Source: Prorocentrum cordatum
Taxonomy: Eukaryota > Sar > Dinophyceae > Prorocentrales > Prorocentraceae
Reading direction: 5' to 3'
NCBI GenBank assembly: GCA_963575745.1
Contig: CAUYUJ010014623.1
Span: 50,001 to 114,000, forward strand
DNA length: 64,000 bases
The position numbers and the translations under genes were made by a program. Position 1 is the first letter of the stretch. Every line of letters begins with the position of its first letter. This document shows positions 42,650 to 53,192 of this stretch, piece after piece. Under the pieces are notes generated by a model that did not search any database, was not told the DNA's origin, and saw only the letters and a list, made by a program, of their open reading frames with translations.

Positions 42650-42748
42650 CGAGCACCAAGAAAGTACCGAAACTTGAGGGTTTTCACGTGTCGGGCCCTG
42701 GAAGGTGATACTCGTTCGACGCTGTTTCGATACTTTCTTGGGTGCTCG
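42650..42748. mobile_element. MITE-2 / small foldback (99 bp)
   Basis: Left end CGAGCACCAAGAAAGTACCG-AAAC (42650-42673) and right end GTTTCGATACTTTCTTGGGT-GCTCG (42724-42748) are inverted repeats of 24-25 nt, with one mismatch and one extra base. They enclose 50 bp without coding capacity. No clear target-site duplication. Confidence 0.7.
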
Positions 42749-43925
42749 AAAAATTGTCAGGGATGTGGTCCTTAATTACGATGGGAACAACCGAACTCCT
42801 GAGTAGGATGCACTCCTCGGGAGGTTACGTTCAGCGTCGGCGCTGGTATGTCCGTAGTTGAAGACCGCCCTGATCCGCCCTAATTTCGTCTACTTCGGCT
42901 CGATCCCGCGTGATCCGTCTCATTCGGGATTATTGTTCGGCTTCAACCGGGCTAATCTGGCTCAGTATGCGGGCAAGACTTGTGTCCAAATCCGCTGGAG
43001 CTCGGAGTTTCGGACTCCCTTCTCCAGAACCCCGAGGCGCGCCGAATATGGATAAGAATACGGCTCCTAGAGGCTCGATGTTTGCCCATATCCAGTGCGT
43101 TTCGGCCTTGCGGTGCCCCTTCCAAGAAAATCCAAGACGCACAGGGTATGGATAAGTGTTGCCCGCGCAATGGCCCTTTCATGGTGCTTTGCATCTTTCC
43201 GTCGCAGATCTCCTAGGAGTTGCTCCCTAAAGAGCTGCGCGACGTCTGTTCCGCATGCCCCGCCTCCAGCGTGCGGTCTTGTCCCGTGGCCCTGGCTGCA
43301 GCACGTTACCTCTTCGTGCAGCTTCGCGCTGCAGCCCCGCTGAGGTCCGACGTTGCGAAGCACATGCGGCATAGTCTAGCGCTCGTTGTCTTATCCATTG
43401 TTTTGCCGATCGGCGCGGGCCCTCACACCCCCTCCCTTGGAGTAGATCTTGGCTGTTTCTGGCGCCTGTTTCCATCAGGTGGAGTCTCCCCCATAGGACG
43501 CACTGTCTCAGACAGTCGCACTAAGCAGAGGTCTGGGGCCAGACCTCCCCACCTCTCTCCTTTCCCCTTCCACTCAATGTCGAAACGCCGAATAAGAAAA
43601 CGATTACGAGGAAATCTGCACCGGCTCGTACAACATGGGCATTTAAGTGTGCCGGTGGCGTCCCCAGTCGGTTCCGCTAACCTACGTGTGGTTAGCCGGG
43701 TATGCTCGATTGTGTTTCGGCCGGCGAGCTGCTATCCCGCCCAGTGTCGAAACGCCGGATAAGACAACGCTCACACATAGCGAAGCGTCACGCTTGGAGC
43801 CCTGGACCGAGCGATCTGTGCTGGTGCCCAGGGGTCCGCGGAGCCGTGCGAGAGAGCGCCGGGCGTGAGAGAACAAATGCACCACCTGGATCTCTCTGCA
43901 CGGGCTGGGCCGCCGATCTCGGGAG
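42749..43925. other. Non-coding region with short duplications
   Basis: CGCCGAATATGGATAAG (about 43035) and CACAGGGTATGGATAAG (about 43140) are a diverged pair about 105 bp apart. TGTCGAAACGCCG(A/G)ATAAGA occurs near 43577 and 43744. Repeat G copy 2 lies at 43240-43345. No gene. Confidence 0.5.
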
Positions 43926-44098
43926 GGGAAACAACAACGCACAGGCACAGGGAATTGTCGACTCCCAGGGAAAAATGTGGAAAATATTTGGAGGTATGGG
44001 GAAGAGACGAAGACCCGCAACATATGGGAAAAGATGGGGAATCTTGGGACTTGTGTCGATTGCTTTGTGTGTCCCAGGGCCCCATTCCAGCGGGCAGC
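43926..44098. repeat. Dispersed repeat F, copy 2
   Basis: Counterpart of 42233-42400, sharing ACTCCCAGGGAAAAATGTG, GGGAAAAGATGGGGAATCTT, GGGACTTGTGT and TGTGTGTCCCAGGGCCC. Confidence 0.65.
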
Positions 44099-45304
44099 AC
44101 GGCGCGGCGATCTTTGGGCGCAAGATGCTTGCGCACGGCGCCGAGCCTCCCTGCCTTGCTCTGCCGCCCCGAGCACGGGCAGGGCCGTCAGCGAGCGACG
44201 ACGTCGTCATCGTCGTCGTCGTCGCTGACGCCCGGACCTCTGGCCGCTTGGTGCCGTGCCGCGCTGCAGCTCCCGAGCCTGCGGGCAGCGCCCAGCGCGG
44301 CAGGGCTCGGACGGGGTTTGAGGGCAAGAGCGAATCCGTTCCCCAGAGCGTTCCATCACGCTCTGAGAGCGTTCTGGAACGCTCTGAGAATGCCGCGGCG
44401 CCCGAGACAGGTGTACAAAGTCAGAGCCATAATTTAGTCATTTTTGTGTGTGTGTGTATGTGTGGCGTTTGTGTCTTTTTGTGTTTTGTTTTATGTTCCG
44501 TCCGGTGTTTGTTTTGTGTTTTTTTGTGTTTTTGTTGTGTTTTTTGTGTGTTGTTTTTTTTTTTTTTTTGTGCGGGAGGAATCTGCCGCGGTCGATCGCC
44601 CAGGAGGGTTCGACTGCCGCCCCGGCGCGGATCGCCCCCGCCAAGGTTCCCTTAAAAGGGGGAGCTTAGGCGTGGGCTTTTCCCGTAGGCGCCCCCGCTC
44701 GCCTGGGAGGGCGCGGGGGGTCTTGGATCGCCTGGGGGGGGTCCAGGACGGGCCGACTCGCCCTGGGGGAGGTCGGTCCGAGCGGTGGAATCGCCCAGGG
44801 AGGTCTCCGCCACTCAGTGCCTGCACGAGTCGCCCGGGGTGGTCTCGCGCGGGAACAGCCCTCGCGCATCGCCCAAGGGGGTCCCACGGGGGCGAGGTAG
44901 CCCGGGGGGGCGCCTGGGAGGACAGTGCACGGCGCGAAGGGTTCCCGCAAATCTTTCGCGGGACTCTCGCGAATTCGTCGCGGGGGGCCCGGACTCTCGC
45001 GATTTTTTAGCGGGAGGCGCAACGGTCTGGACAGTCGCGCAGGGGGGGGGCGAAGAATAGAGGAGGGGAGGTCCGATGCCAAAGCCTCGAGGGCCACATC
45101 CGGAGCCAAGCGAATGACGGACAATTGGAGCAGGGAGCGGCTAAGGATAGAGAAGGGGGGCGAAGGATAAGAGCCGGAGGGGAGCGCGAGCGGCGCACCG
45201 AGGAGCAGAAGCGGAGAGAAAGGTAGTTCTCCGGTTGATCACGCCAAGAGAAGGGCGAGGTTGATGACTAAATTCAGGCTCTGACTTTGCACACGTAAAC
45301 ATCT
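44099..45304. other. Low-complexity T/G-rich tract and GC-rich sequence
   Basis: 44440-44575 is a TGTG/TTTTG tract ending in a T run of about 16. From 44580 to 44920, ATCGCCC(A/G)GGGGGGTC-like words recur every 30-60 bp (GATCGCC, GACTCGCCC, GAATCGCCC, GAGTCGCCC, GCATCGCCC). This is a degenerate tandem structure. No gene. Confidence 0.55.
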
Positions 45305-45563
45305 TTCTTGTTGAGCCAAAAGGGAGTTCAGCAAAAGGGGGGGGGGTGCAACAGATTTGGTGTAATAGATTTGTGGGGTCGCAATAGGATTGGGACGTGC
45401 AATACAATCCGGTGTGCGAGTGTATTGCTAGATTTTCGCGCGCAATACCCGATTCGCAACACAGTGCAATACAATTCTCTGGCGCAATACACTTGCAATA
45501 CACCTGCCCCAAATCTATTGCACCACCCCTGTTCAGCTGGACCCCCTTTTAGGTCAACCAGAA
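45305..45563. mobile_element. MITE-3 (about 259 bp)
   Basis: Both ends read, in inverted orientation, TTCT(T/G)GTTGA followed by AAAAGGG(A/G)GT(T/C)CAGC, then a G-rich tract and GGTGCAA(C/T)AGATTTGG(T/G)G, about 55-60 nt with scattered differences. The interior is AT-rich and repeats the word GCAATAC about eight times in both orientations. No open frame of note. Target-site duplication unclear. Confidence 0.75.
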
Positions 45564-45940
45564 TCCTTCAGAGCCGCTGGATCTCGGATGTTCCCGATTT
45601 ATCCTCACCCGATTTGATCCTCGCCCTGGCTGTGTCTCGAGGCCGCGCGCGGACCCCCCCGGCCAGGAGGGTGGCGATGGCCTGCGCGGGCGCCATGATG
45701 CAGCTCGGTTTCGTCCTGGAGCCCGCGCGCCATGCGCCCGCTGCCTCTGCGGGCTGCTCCTCCTCCTCTTCCTCCTCCTCCTGTTCCTGCCTCTCCTCTT
45801 CTTGCTCGTTTTGATTATCCTCCTCCTCCTCCTCCGCCGCCGCCTCTGCAGGTTTTTGGGCGCTGCAGTCGAGGCCGAGGGCAGCAGGAGGCCGTGGTAC
45901 GGTGCGATCGAGGTTTGGGATCAAGGTCGGGGGTTTTCCC
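45564..45940. other. Spacer with CCTCCT run
   Basis: CCTCCTCCT-type run at 45755-45840. No gene or repeat family otherwise recognised. Confidence 0.5.
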
Positions 45941-46320
45941 TCGTTTTCGGGTTCGAGATAGGAGGTTTGCTGACGCTTTCGTTGATTCTCGGAGGTTTTC
46001 CAGCTTCGGGATGCGTTCCAGCGGCTGCGCCTCGCCGAGAGCGTTCCGGGGGTGCCAGGATCGTCACGAACGGCCGCTGGAGACCCGAGTTTTGACCCCA
46101 AACCCATTTTCGGTCGGACCGAGGGTATAAGGTCGAGGTCAGTTCTGGGAGGGTACCCTGGTGTTCTTCGCGCTGCTTGTGATGTCTTAGGCATCCTGAG
46201 GAGGGTACCCTTGGATGCTCCGTTTGCCTTGGCAGACGGAGTGTCTCATAGTCTTGAGAGATGTTCTTCTGGCCCAGGTCCGACTGTAGCGAGATGGTCC
46301 CAGATGGCCCAGACTCCCAG
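45941..46320. repeat. Dispersed repeat E, copy 2
   Basis: Similar over about 380 bp to 52410-52800. Shared blocks include GGTTTTCCAGC, CTCGCCGAGAG, CCGAGGGTATAA/CCGAGGTATAAC, GGGTACCCT and TGTTCTTCTG followed by CCTAGG/CCCAGG TC. The middle also matches 39620-39755. Confidence 0.75.
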
Positions 46321-46379
46321 GACTCCCAGGACTGCGTACAGGCAAGGCGCTGAAGTGAGGACCCCTTTGGGCTCAGGAG

Positions 46380-46527
46380 TCGAGTAAGGGATCGACTACA
46401 GAATTGACTCACCCCGAACTTGTTGTTTTGCTTTTCGAACCCATCAGAGTTGCAATGCTTTGTATGTAGAATTGACCAGGAAATCAAATTTGGGGTACAC
46501 CAATTCTGTAGTCGATCCCCTGCTCGA
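46380..46527. mobile_element. MITE-4 (about 148 bp)
   Basis: Inverted terminal repeats of 43 nt lie at 46380-46422 and 46485-46527. The core GGGATCGACTACAGAATTG is identical, and the outer TCGAG(T/C)A(A/G) and inner CACCCC-AACTTG / TACCCCAAATTTG parts are slightly diverged. The 62-bp interior has no coding capacity. No target-site duplication found. Confidence 0.75.
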
Positions 46528-47564
46528 AACAGGGGGCTCGGATCCTCGGGGTCGTTCCTGTGTGTGTGTGTGTGTGCAGCGGGACCTGCTGTGGGTCCAG
46601 GGCCGGCCTCGGCCTTGCGTTCCCCATGATGTGCTCTTGCTGCACAGGGCGAGGCTTGTAATGGCCCGCGTGGGCTGCAGAGACGAGCGCCGCGAACCAC
46701 ACGCCCTCATACATGCACGGTTTTTCAGGATCCAGGTTGCAGGGAGTTTACCCAGAGACAATAGCGTGAAGCTACCATCAACCCAGAGACAATAGAGTGA
46801 AGTCACCACCAGGTATTGTTTTTCAGGATCGAGGCTAAAGGCAAGGTGGCTGCGCCGCACGCCGCGCGGGGCGGCTCACGGGGCAGGATGCTTACGGTTC
46901 GGGTGCACGCTGCGTCGATGCTTCCCCTCACCATGCGTTGCGAACGACTATTATGTTTGTTGCATGCCTGCGTCGCAGACCTGGCGTGCCACCCTCAGGC
47001 GCGCCAGTGCTAGAAGATTTTTTACAGAAAAGAGAGAAATTCAAACAACAACAAAAGAAAGACACAACAAAATGCACCCTCACCACACCGTACCAACGCT
47101 AAACCTCGGGCGAAACCTCACTGCACATCGAACATCTGCCTCGAGAATGTCCAGCCCTTTCTGGATCTGAGCTGGCCTCCTGACTCGCTCTAGCCCCAAC
47201 ACCCATCCGCCCGATCTAACTCCTTCACCGTGTTCAAGGGGCCGCCTTCCTTTCCTTGTCCTCCTCGGCAACCGCTCGCCGTCTCCTCGCCCCTCTGTGC
47301 GCACATGCGCTGCACAGTTGCCCTGCTGTGCCCGACCGACTCGTGGGACCGCCGAGCCGGCGATCAAGCGAATGTGCGGGCGGGGGGGGCATTGATACCA
47401 GCAGGGCCCGAGGGGTCCTTGGCCCCAGCGGCCCTCCACAGCCAAGCGAATAGCGGTGCTATCCCAATATACCCAGGAACACACACACATATATATATAT
47501 ACACACCTATATAAACATGTGTATGTGCATACCGATATTTATATGTAAATCTACATACATGTGT
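46528..47564. other. Non-coding region with GT and TA microsatellites
   Basis: A (TG)n run lies at 46559-46577 and an (CA)(TA) tract at 47481-47555. AGAGACAATAG(C/A)GTGAAG occurs twice near 46757 and 46787. No gene recognised; open frames on the minus strand at 47080-47490 have no domain. Confidence 0.55.
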
Positions 47565-48260
47565 ACAGGAGGTTGGGGGGTGATATCGAATTGAATTGGA
47601 GACCCCCCGCCGGGAAATCGGTTTTAGTTTCGTGTTCGTGTCGTGCCTTCGGGAGCACCCCGCAGTTGCGGCGGGTAAGAGTGAGGGGGCGGCGGGGGCG
47701 TCGGCAGTCTGAGAGGCTCTGCAAGCGCCCGCCGCAGGCGCCTACTTTTTACAAGTTGTACAACGTTCCCGCCGCAGGCGCCGATTTTTCGTTAAAGCAA
47801 TGTGGGCGGGTCGCGGGTGGGACCGCGGGCCGAGTCGCGGCTGGGTCGCGGGTGGATCACGGGAGGGTCTCGGGTGGGTCGCGGGTGGGTCGCGGGGTGG
47901 GGTGGGTCGCGGGTGTGTGGCGGGTGGGTCGCGGAAGGGTCGTGGGTGGGTCGCGGGTGGGTCGCGGGGTTGATCGCGGGTGGGTCGCGGGGCTGGTCGC
48001 GGGTGGGACGACACCAAACAGTAACAAGCAACAGCAACAACACAACAGCCACAAAACATCGATAACAAAGAGAATCCGTACTGCGGAATCCCACTTCAGC
48101 CACGCACCCAGGGACAGTGCACGACCGTTCGGCCACCTCAAGCAAATCTGCATGCATGTATATGGGAGGTTGGGGGGTGAGATCGAATTGACCGCACTAC
48201 CGCCGGGACATCGGTTTTGGTTTCGTGTTCGTGTCTTGCGTTCGGGCGAGGCGACGTCGC
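47565..48260. repeat. Composite repeat C, copy 3, bracketed by a direct repeat
   Basis: GGAGGTTGGGGGGTGA(T/G)ATCGAATTGA, then CCGCCGGGA(A/C)ATCGGTTTT(A/G)G and TTTCGTGTTCGTGTC occur at 47570-47645 and again at 48165-48243. Between them lie the GTGGGTCGCGG minisatellite (47805-48005), a CAA/CAG run and TTCAGCCACGCACCCAGGGACA-like sequence (also near 14185). Confidence 0.75.
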
Positions 48261-48319
48261 GTGGGCGGCCGAGAGCTGAACCCGCCGCTGTTAGGGCGGA
48301 ACCAGTTTAAATGATTCTT

Positions 48320-48640
48320 CGACCGGTTGGCCGCCGGTGATCCGCGGGCGTTCCGATGGTGTCCCGATGACGTCTCTATGGGGTCCATATGGTGTTCCGA
48401 TGGTGTCTCGATCGGTGGTGCACCGATTGTGTTCGGACGGTGTCCACATGGTGTCCACATGGTGTCCACATGGGTGTCCGCATAGTGTCCACACGGGTGT
48501 CCACATGGTGTCCACATGGTGTCCACATGGTGTCCACACGGTGTCCCATGGTGTCCACATGGTGTTCCGATGGTGTCACGATGCTGTTTCGATGGTGTCC
48601 CGATGGTTGTCCGATGGTTGTCCCGTGGAATCATTAGATG
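48320..48640. repeat. 12-bp minisatellite
   Basis: Units GGTGTCCACATG, with variants GGTGTCCGATGG and GGTGTTCCGATG; regular 12-bp steps around 48430-48560. Frames open in either direction translate as repeated Val-Ser-Thr-Trp-Cys-Pro or His-Val-Asp-Thr-Met-Trp and are not genes. Confidence 0.85.
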
Positions 48641-48990
48641 AGTAGATGGTGAGATCGATCGATAGTGCGGTCGATAGGTATATGGAGGGATCGAGTGTGA
48701 GATGGGTAGTGAGACTGGTTGATCGTGATTCTGATAAATGATAGGGTGACCGACGGGGAGATCAACAGTGAGGTCGATGAACAGATTGACTCCGATAGTG
48801 AGATGGTGCGGTCGATTGTGAGACCAGTATACCGATAGTGAGACAGATAGTGTTATCGGCAAACATTTATTACGAGATCAATCGCTAGATCGGCGGTATG
48901 ACCGACAGTGCGATTGATTCGCATATAATGGTGTGTATATATAGAGTGAGATCGATAGAGAGACCTATAGTGAGTCCGAAATGGAGATCG
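48641..48990. repeat. GATCGATAGTGAG-type tandem repeat, left arm
   Basis: Loose 12-20-bp units built from (A/C)GATCGATAGTG(A/C)G(A/G). The complementary sequence TCACTATCGATCTC is repeated at 49675-49945, so the two arrays are inverted relative to each other. Confidence 0.7.
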
Positions 48991-49674
48991 ATAGAGCAAT
49001 GGTGGATGGATTGACCACAAGGGTGTGCCGATGGTGTTCTGATGGTGTCCCGATGGTGTCCTGATGGTGGCTTTTAGTTGTCCCAAGGGTGTCCGGATGG
49101 TGTCCTATCGCAGTGATCATCAGGTAGTTCCCCCCCACCAAAATTTGTTTGCCACCCGAAGGGTGGTCGTATAGGTACCTAGACGACCACCGTTCGGGTG
49201 ATAAGGAGGTTATAATGGGGGTGGGGGCAATTGATGACGATTGCAGTGGCTGTGATCGTGGCGACGCTTGTGACGACGAGTTGGCCACGACGCACCACGA
49301 CAATGTTGGTGACGGTGCATGATGGCGGTGCACGGGGGTGATGCTAGTTACAATGCCTGTCGTAGTGGCGATGCGTGGCGGCGATGCTGATGATAAACGG
49401 GGCATCGTCAAACGCGCAGCGAGCACCAGCAGCAGTGCATCCAGCAACCTTGGCCGGCAGAGCCTTGCCAGCGGCACGGCCAATGACTCGTCACCGCTGG
49501 AATCGCAGGCAGCTATAAATGCCACCTCCACTGCAGCATATGTGGCACTTCTTTGCGCGCGGCCCCCGGTGGCGCGCCGAAGATGGTCCAAGGCATGTTT
49601 GCACAGCGGCGAGCGTCCCCTGGGCACCGTCTCACGATCAATCGGTTTCACCACCCATCTCATTCTAGATGTCC
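48991..49674. other. Spacer between inverted arrays, with a 48-bp hairpin
   Basis: At 49153-49170 CACCCGAAGGGTGGTCGT and at 49183-49200 ACGACCACCGTTCGGGTG are complementary at 17 of 18 positions across a 12-nt centre (ATAGGTACCTAG). The rest contains GTGTCC(C/G)(A/G)TGG-type remnants and no gene. Confidence 0.7.
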
Positions 49675-49945
49675 GATGTTTCTATCTATCGACCTCGTGA
49701 CCACTGGATCCTGCTATCGATGTCACCAGCGATCGATCCCACTACGAGCTCACTTTGCACTCTCCATTTACCCATATACCTCATTGTCTTCGTCTATCTA
49801 TCTGTCTCACGATCTATCGATCTCACAATCGACCTCGGGATCGATCTCACTAACGATTTGTTGATCGATCTCGCGATCGATCTCGGCATCGATCTTGCCA
49901 CCGATCTCACTATCGAACCCACTATCGATCTTACTGTCGACCTCG
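49675..49945. repeat. CTATCGATCTCAC-type tandem repeat, right arm
   Basis: Units of about 12-22 bp such as ATCGATCTCACTATCGA, complementary to 48641-48990. Confidence 0.7.
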
Positions 49946-50559
49946 ACGGGACACCACAGGACACCGCACCGCGGGATACCGCGCCACGGGAAAGCATGGA
50001 CCATCGCGGGACACCGGCAGGACACCCCCGGGCCACCGCCGGCCATTCGGGGGGAGCAGAGACATTGAGCCCTGTTTCGCCCTAGGCAGGGCGAGATCAT
50101 TATTATCGCCCGCCCACGCAGCTTCGCCTCGCCCGCACGCACGACACGAAACCTGAACCGATTTCCCGGTAGGGGTCTCTTTGTTTCACTGCGATCTCAC
50201 TCCCCAATTTCCGACATACATGGCAACACTTGGATAGGACATTGCGACAGGCGTGCGATCACCATCTGGCCCAAATCCGATGCAGATTTCTCTGTCCTCT
50301 TCCCTCTCGCTACCCCCCGCTACCCCTCGCCTATCTCTCCATTTTCTCCCCCATCGCCGTGTCCCGCTTCCGCTCCGCTCTTGCGAATTCAAAACGCGTC
50401 TCAGTCGCACAACCCTCTAGCGCAGAGCCCCTCTCCTTGGCTCCACCTCCCTCGCCACGTCTCCCCCTCTGCATTCTCACTGCCCCTCCGTGCTTTCTTC
50501 GAGAGGAAGAGTTCCAGTACTCCTCGTCTGAGTCCCCCACTACGACTGGTGGGGTGGGA
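49946..50559. other. Non-coding spacer
   Basis: GGGACACCGC-type words repeat at 49958-50035. The rest is pyrimidine-rich. No gene. Confidence 0.5.
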
Positions 50560-50648
<89 letters not shown>

Positions 50649-50709
50649 GAGGAGGAGGAGGAGGAGGAGGAGGAGGAGGAGGAGGAGGAGGAGCAGGAGC
50701 AGGAGCATG

Positions 50710-50742
<33 letters not shown>

Positions 50743-50785
50743 GTGGTGATGCTGATGGTGATGCTGATGCTAATTATGATGCTGC

Positions 50786-50817
<32 letters not shown>

Positions 50818-51035
50818 CGGCTGATGGTGATGCTGCTGATGATGGTGGCGTTGGTCTGATGCTGTTGCTGATGCTGCTTATGATGATGCTGATGATGATG
50901 ATGGTGATGCTGGTGTTCATTATCACCATCATCATCATCAGCATCATCACCATCATCATCAGCATCATCACCATTCTCCTCCTCCTCCTCCTCCTCCTCC
51001 TCCTCCTCCTCATCATCATCATCATCATCTTGGTC
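50560..51035. repeat. (GAT)n, (GGA)n and (ATC)n compound microsatellite
   Basis: A nearly pure GAT tract (50562-50646) is followed by GGA (50648-50698), GATGATGCT-type sequence to 50915, then the complementary ATCATC/CCT tracts to 51030. The tract is thus partly self-complementary. Confidence 0.9.
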
Positions 51036-51732
51036 ATCATCAGGAAGGGGGAGCCTTCTGCCTCTCGCCTGGCCAGGCCCTCGCCAGCGAGCAGGTCGGC
51101 ATGGGCGAGCTGTACACCTCTCGCTGCGGGCAGGCCGTCAGGGCAGGGCAGGTGTTTGTTTTATTTTTTTGGTCCGTGTGTTTCGTCGGTTATGTTTCCG
51201 TTTTTTGTTGTTGATTGTTTCTCCCTCTCCCCACTCGAGGGCTCATTTCGATCCATCTGGTTCGATTCGATTCGACTTTGACGGTTTCCGATTTCGTTTC
51301 GGTTCGACCTGGGATTCCGATTTGGGCTCCGATTTCTCATTGGAGGCATATTAGCCTGCCGATGTCAACCGATCGTTTTTATTCTGACTTGGTTGCCGAT
51401 GTTCGCTGATCCGATTCATTTCGATCGCCGATCCGACTTATCGATTCGATTCTGGGCTCTCCCGCCCCTCGACTACACGGTCACAGGCAAGAGACCACCC
51501 CAAGAGGCACCGTGACCGATTGGGCGGACGGGCACCCTGGGGGGCTCTGTGTGCAAAGCGAGGAGGAGGAGGAGGAGGAGGAGGAGGAGGAGGAGGAGGG
51601 GCGAGGAGCGAGGAGGGAGGAGCGAATCGAGCGAGGAGAGGAGGAGGAGCGAGGGAGGGAAGGGAACAGTCGTGGGGACGCTGCCCTTCGCAGGAAGGAC
51701 CTCTCGCGATAGCGTCCTCGGGATGCCCGAAC
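51036..51732. other. Non-coding spacer
   Basis: Recurring CCGATT/TCGATT words at 51240-51450 and a GGA run at 51558-51600. No gene. Confidence 0.5.
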
Positions 51733-51964
51733 CTGATGGGCCTGTTTTCCACCACCACCACCACCATAAGTCGGAGAGGGAGGGGGCCCTCCTCCTCCTC
51801 CTCCTCCTCCTGCTCCTCCTCCTCCTCCTCGCTCCTCCTCCTTTTCGTCGTCCTCCTCTTCCTCCTCCTCCTCCTCCTCCTCCTTCTCGTCCTCCTCCTC
51901 CTCGTTCTCCTCCTTCCCCCCTCCAACTCATGGTGGTGGTGGTGGTGGAAAACAGGCCCATCAG
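51733..51964. mobile_element. Foldback element with perfect 35-bp arms
   Basis: The arm 51733-51767 starts CTGATGGGCCTGTTTTCC and ends with CCACCACCACCAT. It is the exact reverse complement of 51930-51964. The 162-bp interior is a GGGAGGG stretch and CCTCCT repeats. A related left arm without a partner is at 39127-39165. No coding capacity. Confidence 0.8.
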
Positions 51965-52409
51965 AATCGTCCCGAACGGTCGCCAGATATCCGAGTTTTG
52001 CCGCGAATTGGGCGTCGCGTGGTGGGGGTGGGGGGCGATAGATGGGGGGGGGCGGCAGCGGGGGTGGCCGAAACGGAGCCGCTTGGGGCCCCTAGAGGGG
52101 CCCGTTAGGCCCAAGCGGGGGCATTCAGGGCCCGAGAACTGCATCTCGCTTTCCCCGAGGATCGGCGGGGGACCCGAGAGCAGGAGTTGGAGGAGGACCG
52201 GGGGAGGCGCCGGAGGATGGAGGGCGGAGGAGGAGGAGGAAGAGGATCGAAGCTTGATGGAAGAGGGGCTGCCTCCGTCAGAGCGGGGCCTCTGGCTCGC
52301 AGCCTTCGGGTTGGCGGGGGGTCGGCGAGAGCAGCCCCCCGGGGCTGGCGGGCCGCTGCCGTCGCAGCGCGTGCCGCGAGCGGTGCAGTCGGACTGGGGC
52401 ATAACATCG
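51965..52409. other. GC-rich spacer
   Basis: No repeat family or gene recognised. A GGA run at 52190-52240 opens meaningless frames. Confidence 0.5.
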
Positions 52410-52800
52410 GGGTGCCGGGGAAGTGTTCGGGTTCGATTGGAAGTTTGCGGACGTTTTCGTCGGTTCTCGGCGGTTTTCCAGCCTCGGGATGTGTTCCAGC
52501 GGCTGTGCCTCGCCGAGAGATTTCCAGGGGTGCCGGGATCGTCCCGCGCGGCCGCCGGAGACCGCAGTTCTGACCTAGAAATCATTTTCGGCAGGACCGA
52601 GGTATAACATCAGGGTGGGTTCGGGGAGGGTGCCTTAATGGTCTTCGTGTTCTTTGGATGCTCTTGCGCATTCTGGGGGGGGGTACCCTCGAATGTTCGG
52701 TGTGTTTTTGCCGGCGGAGGGCCTCCTGTTCTTGTCGAGTGTTCTTCTGTCCTAGGTCTGGCTGTACTCCGCGCACCAGAGGTCTTTCCTGTCCGGGTCT
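52410..52800. repeat. Dispersed repeat E, copy 3
   Basis: Counterpart of 45941-46320, in the same order, with an uninterrupted match through GGTTTTCCAGCCTCGGGATG, CTCGCCGAGAG and the TGTTCTTCTGTCCTAGGTC end. Confidence 0.75.
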
Positions 52801-52823
52801 CAGGGGCAACGACAGGAGGGGAA

Positions 52824-53192
52824 TGCATCGGCCCCAAATTGCCCATTGATCGCCGATTGCCGTCTGATAGCACCCCGCCCGCTAACGTCCGGATTCGTTA
52901 TCGTGGACCTATCGCCGATCTATCGGTGACTTGTTCCCGATTCCAGGTGGATGTTCCCCCCCTTTGCCAGTCCCCCCCGATCTTTGTTCCTCAGGGTCTG
53001 CGACCACTCGCGAATCCTACCCTTGCGGGTTCGACCAGCGCTGGGATATCGCCCATCCCAAGCAGGGTTCACTTCAGGGGAAACGATACGGGGGTGGGAA
53101 ATTGGGGATGCATCGACCCCGAATCGCCTGTTCATCCCGATATTTAGGGTCCTGATAGCCCACCCCTCCTAGGAACGCGCGGTTTCGCCATC
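52824..53192. repeat. Dispersed repeat A, copy 2 plus a partial third copy
   Basis: 52824-52992 matches 741-905. From 53105, GGGATGCATCGACCCCGAAT and CCTGATAGCCCACCCCTCCTAGGAA repeat the beginning and middle of the unit. Confidence 0.65.

Noticed and set aside
48320-48640. CRISPR-like array of 12-bp units
   Set aside because: Contiguous tandem units without spacers, in a eukaryotic repeat context.
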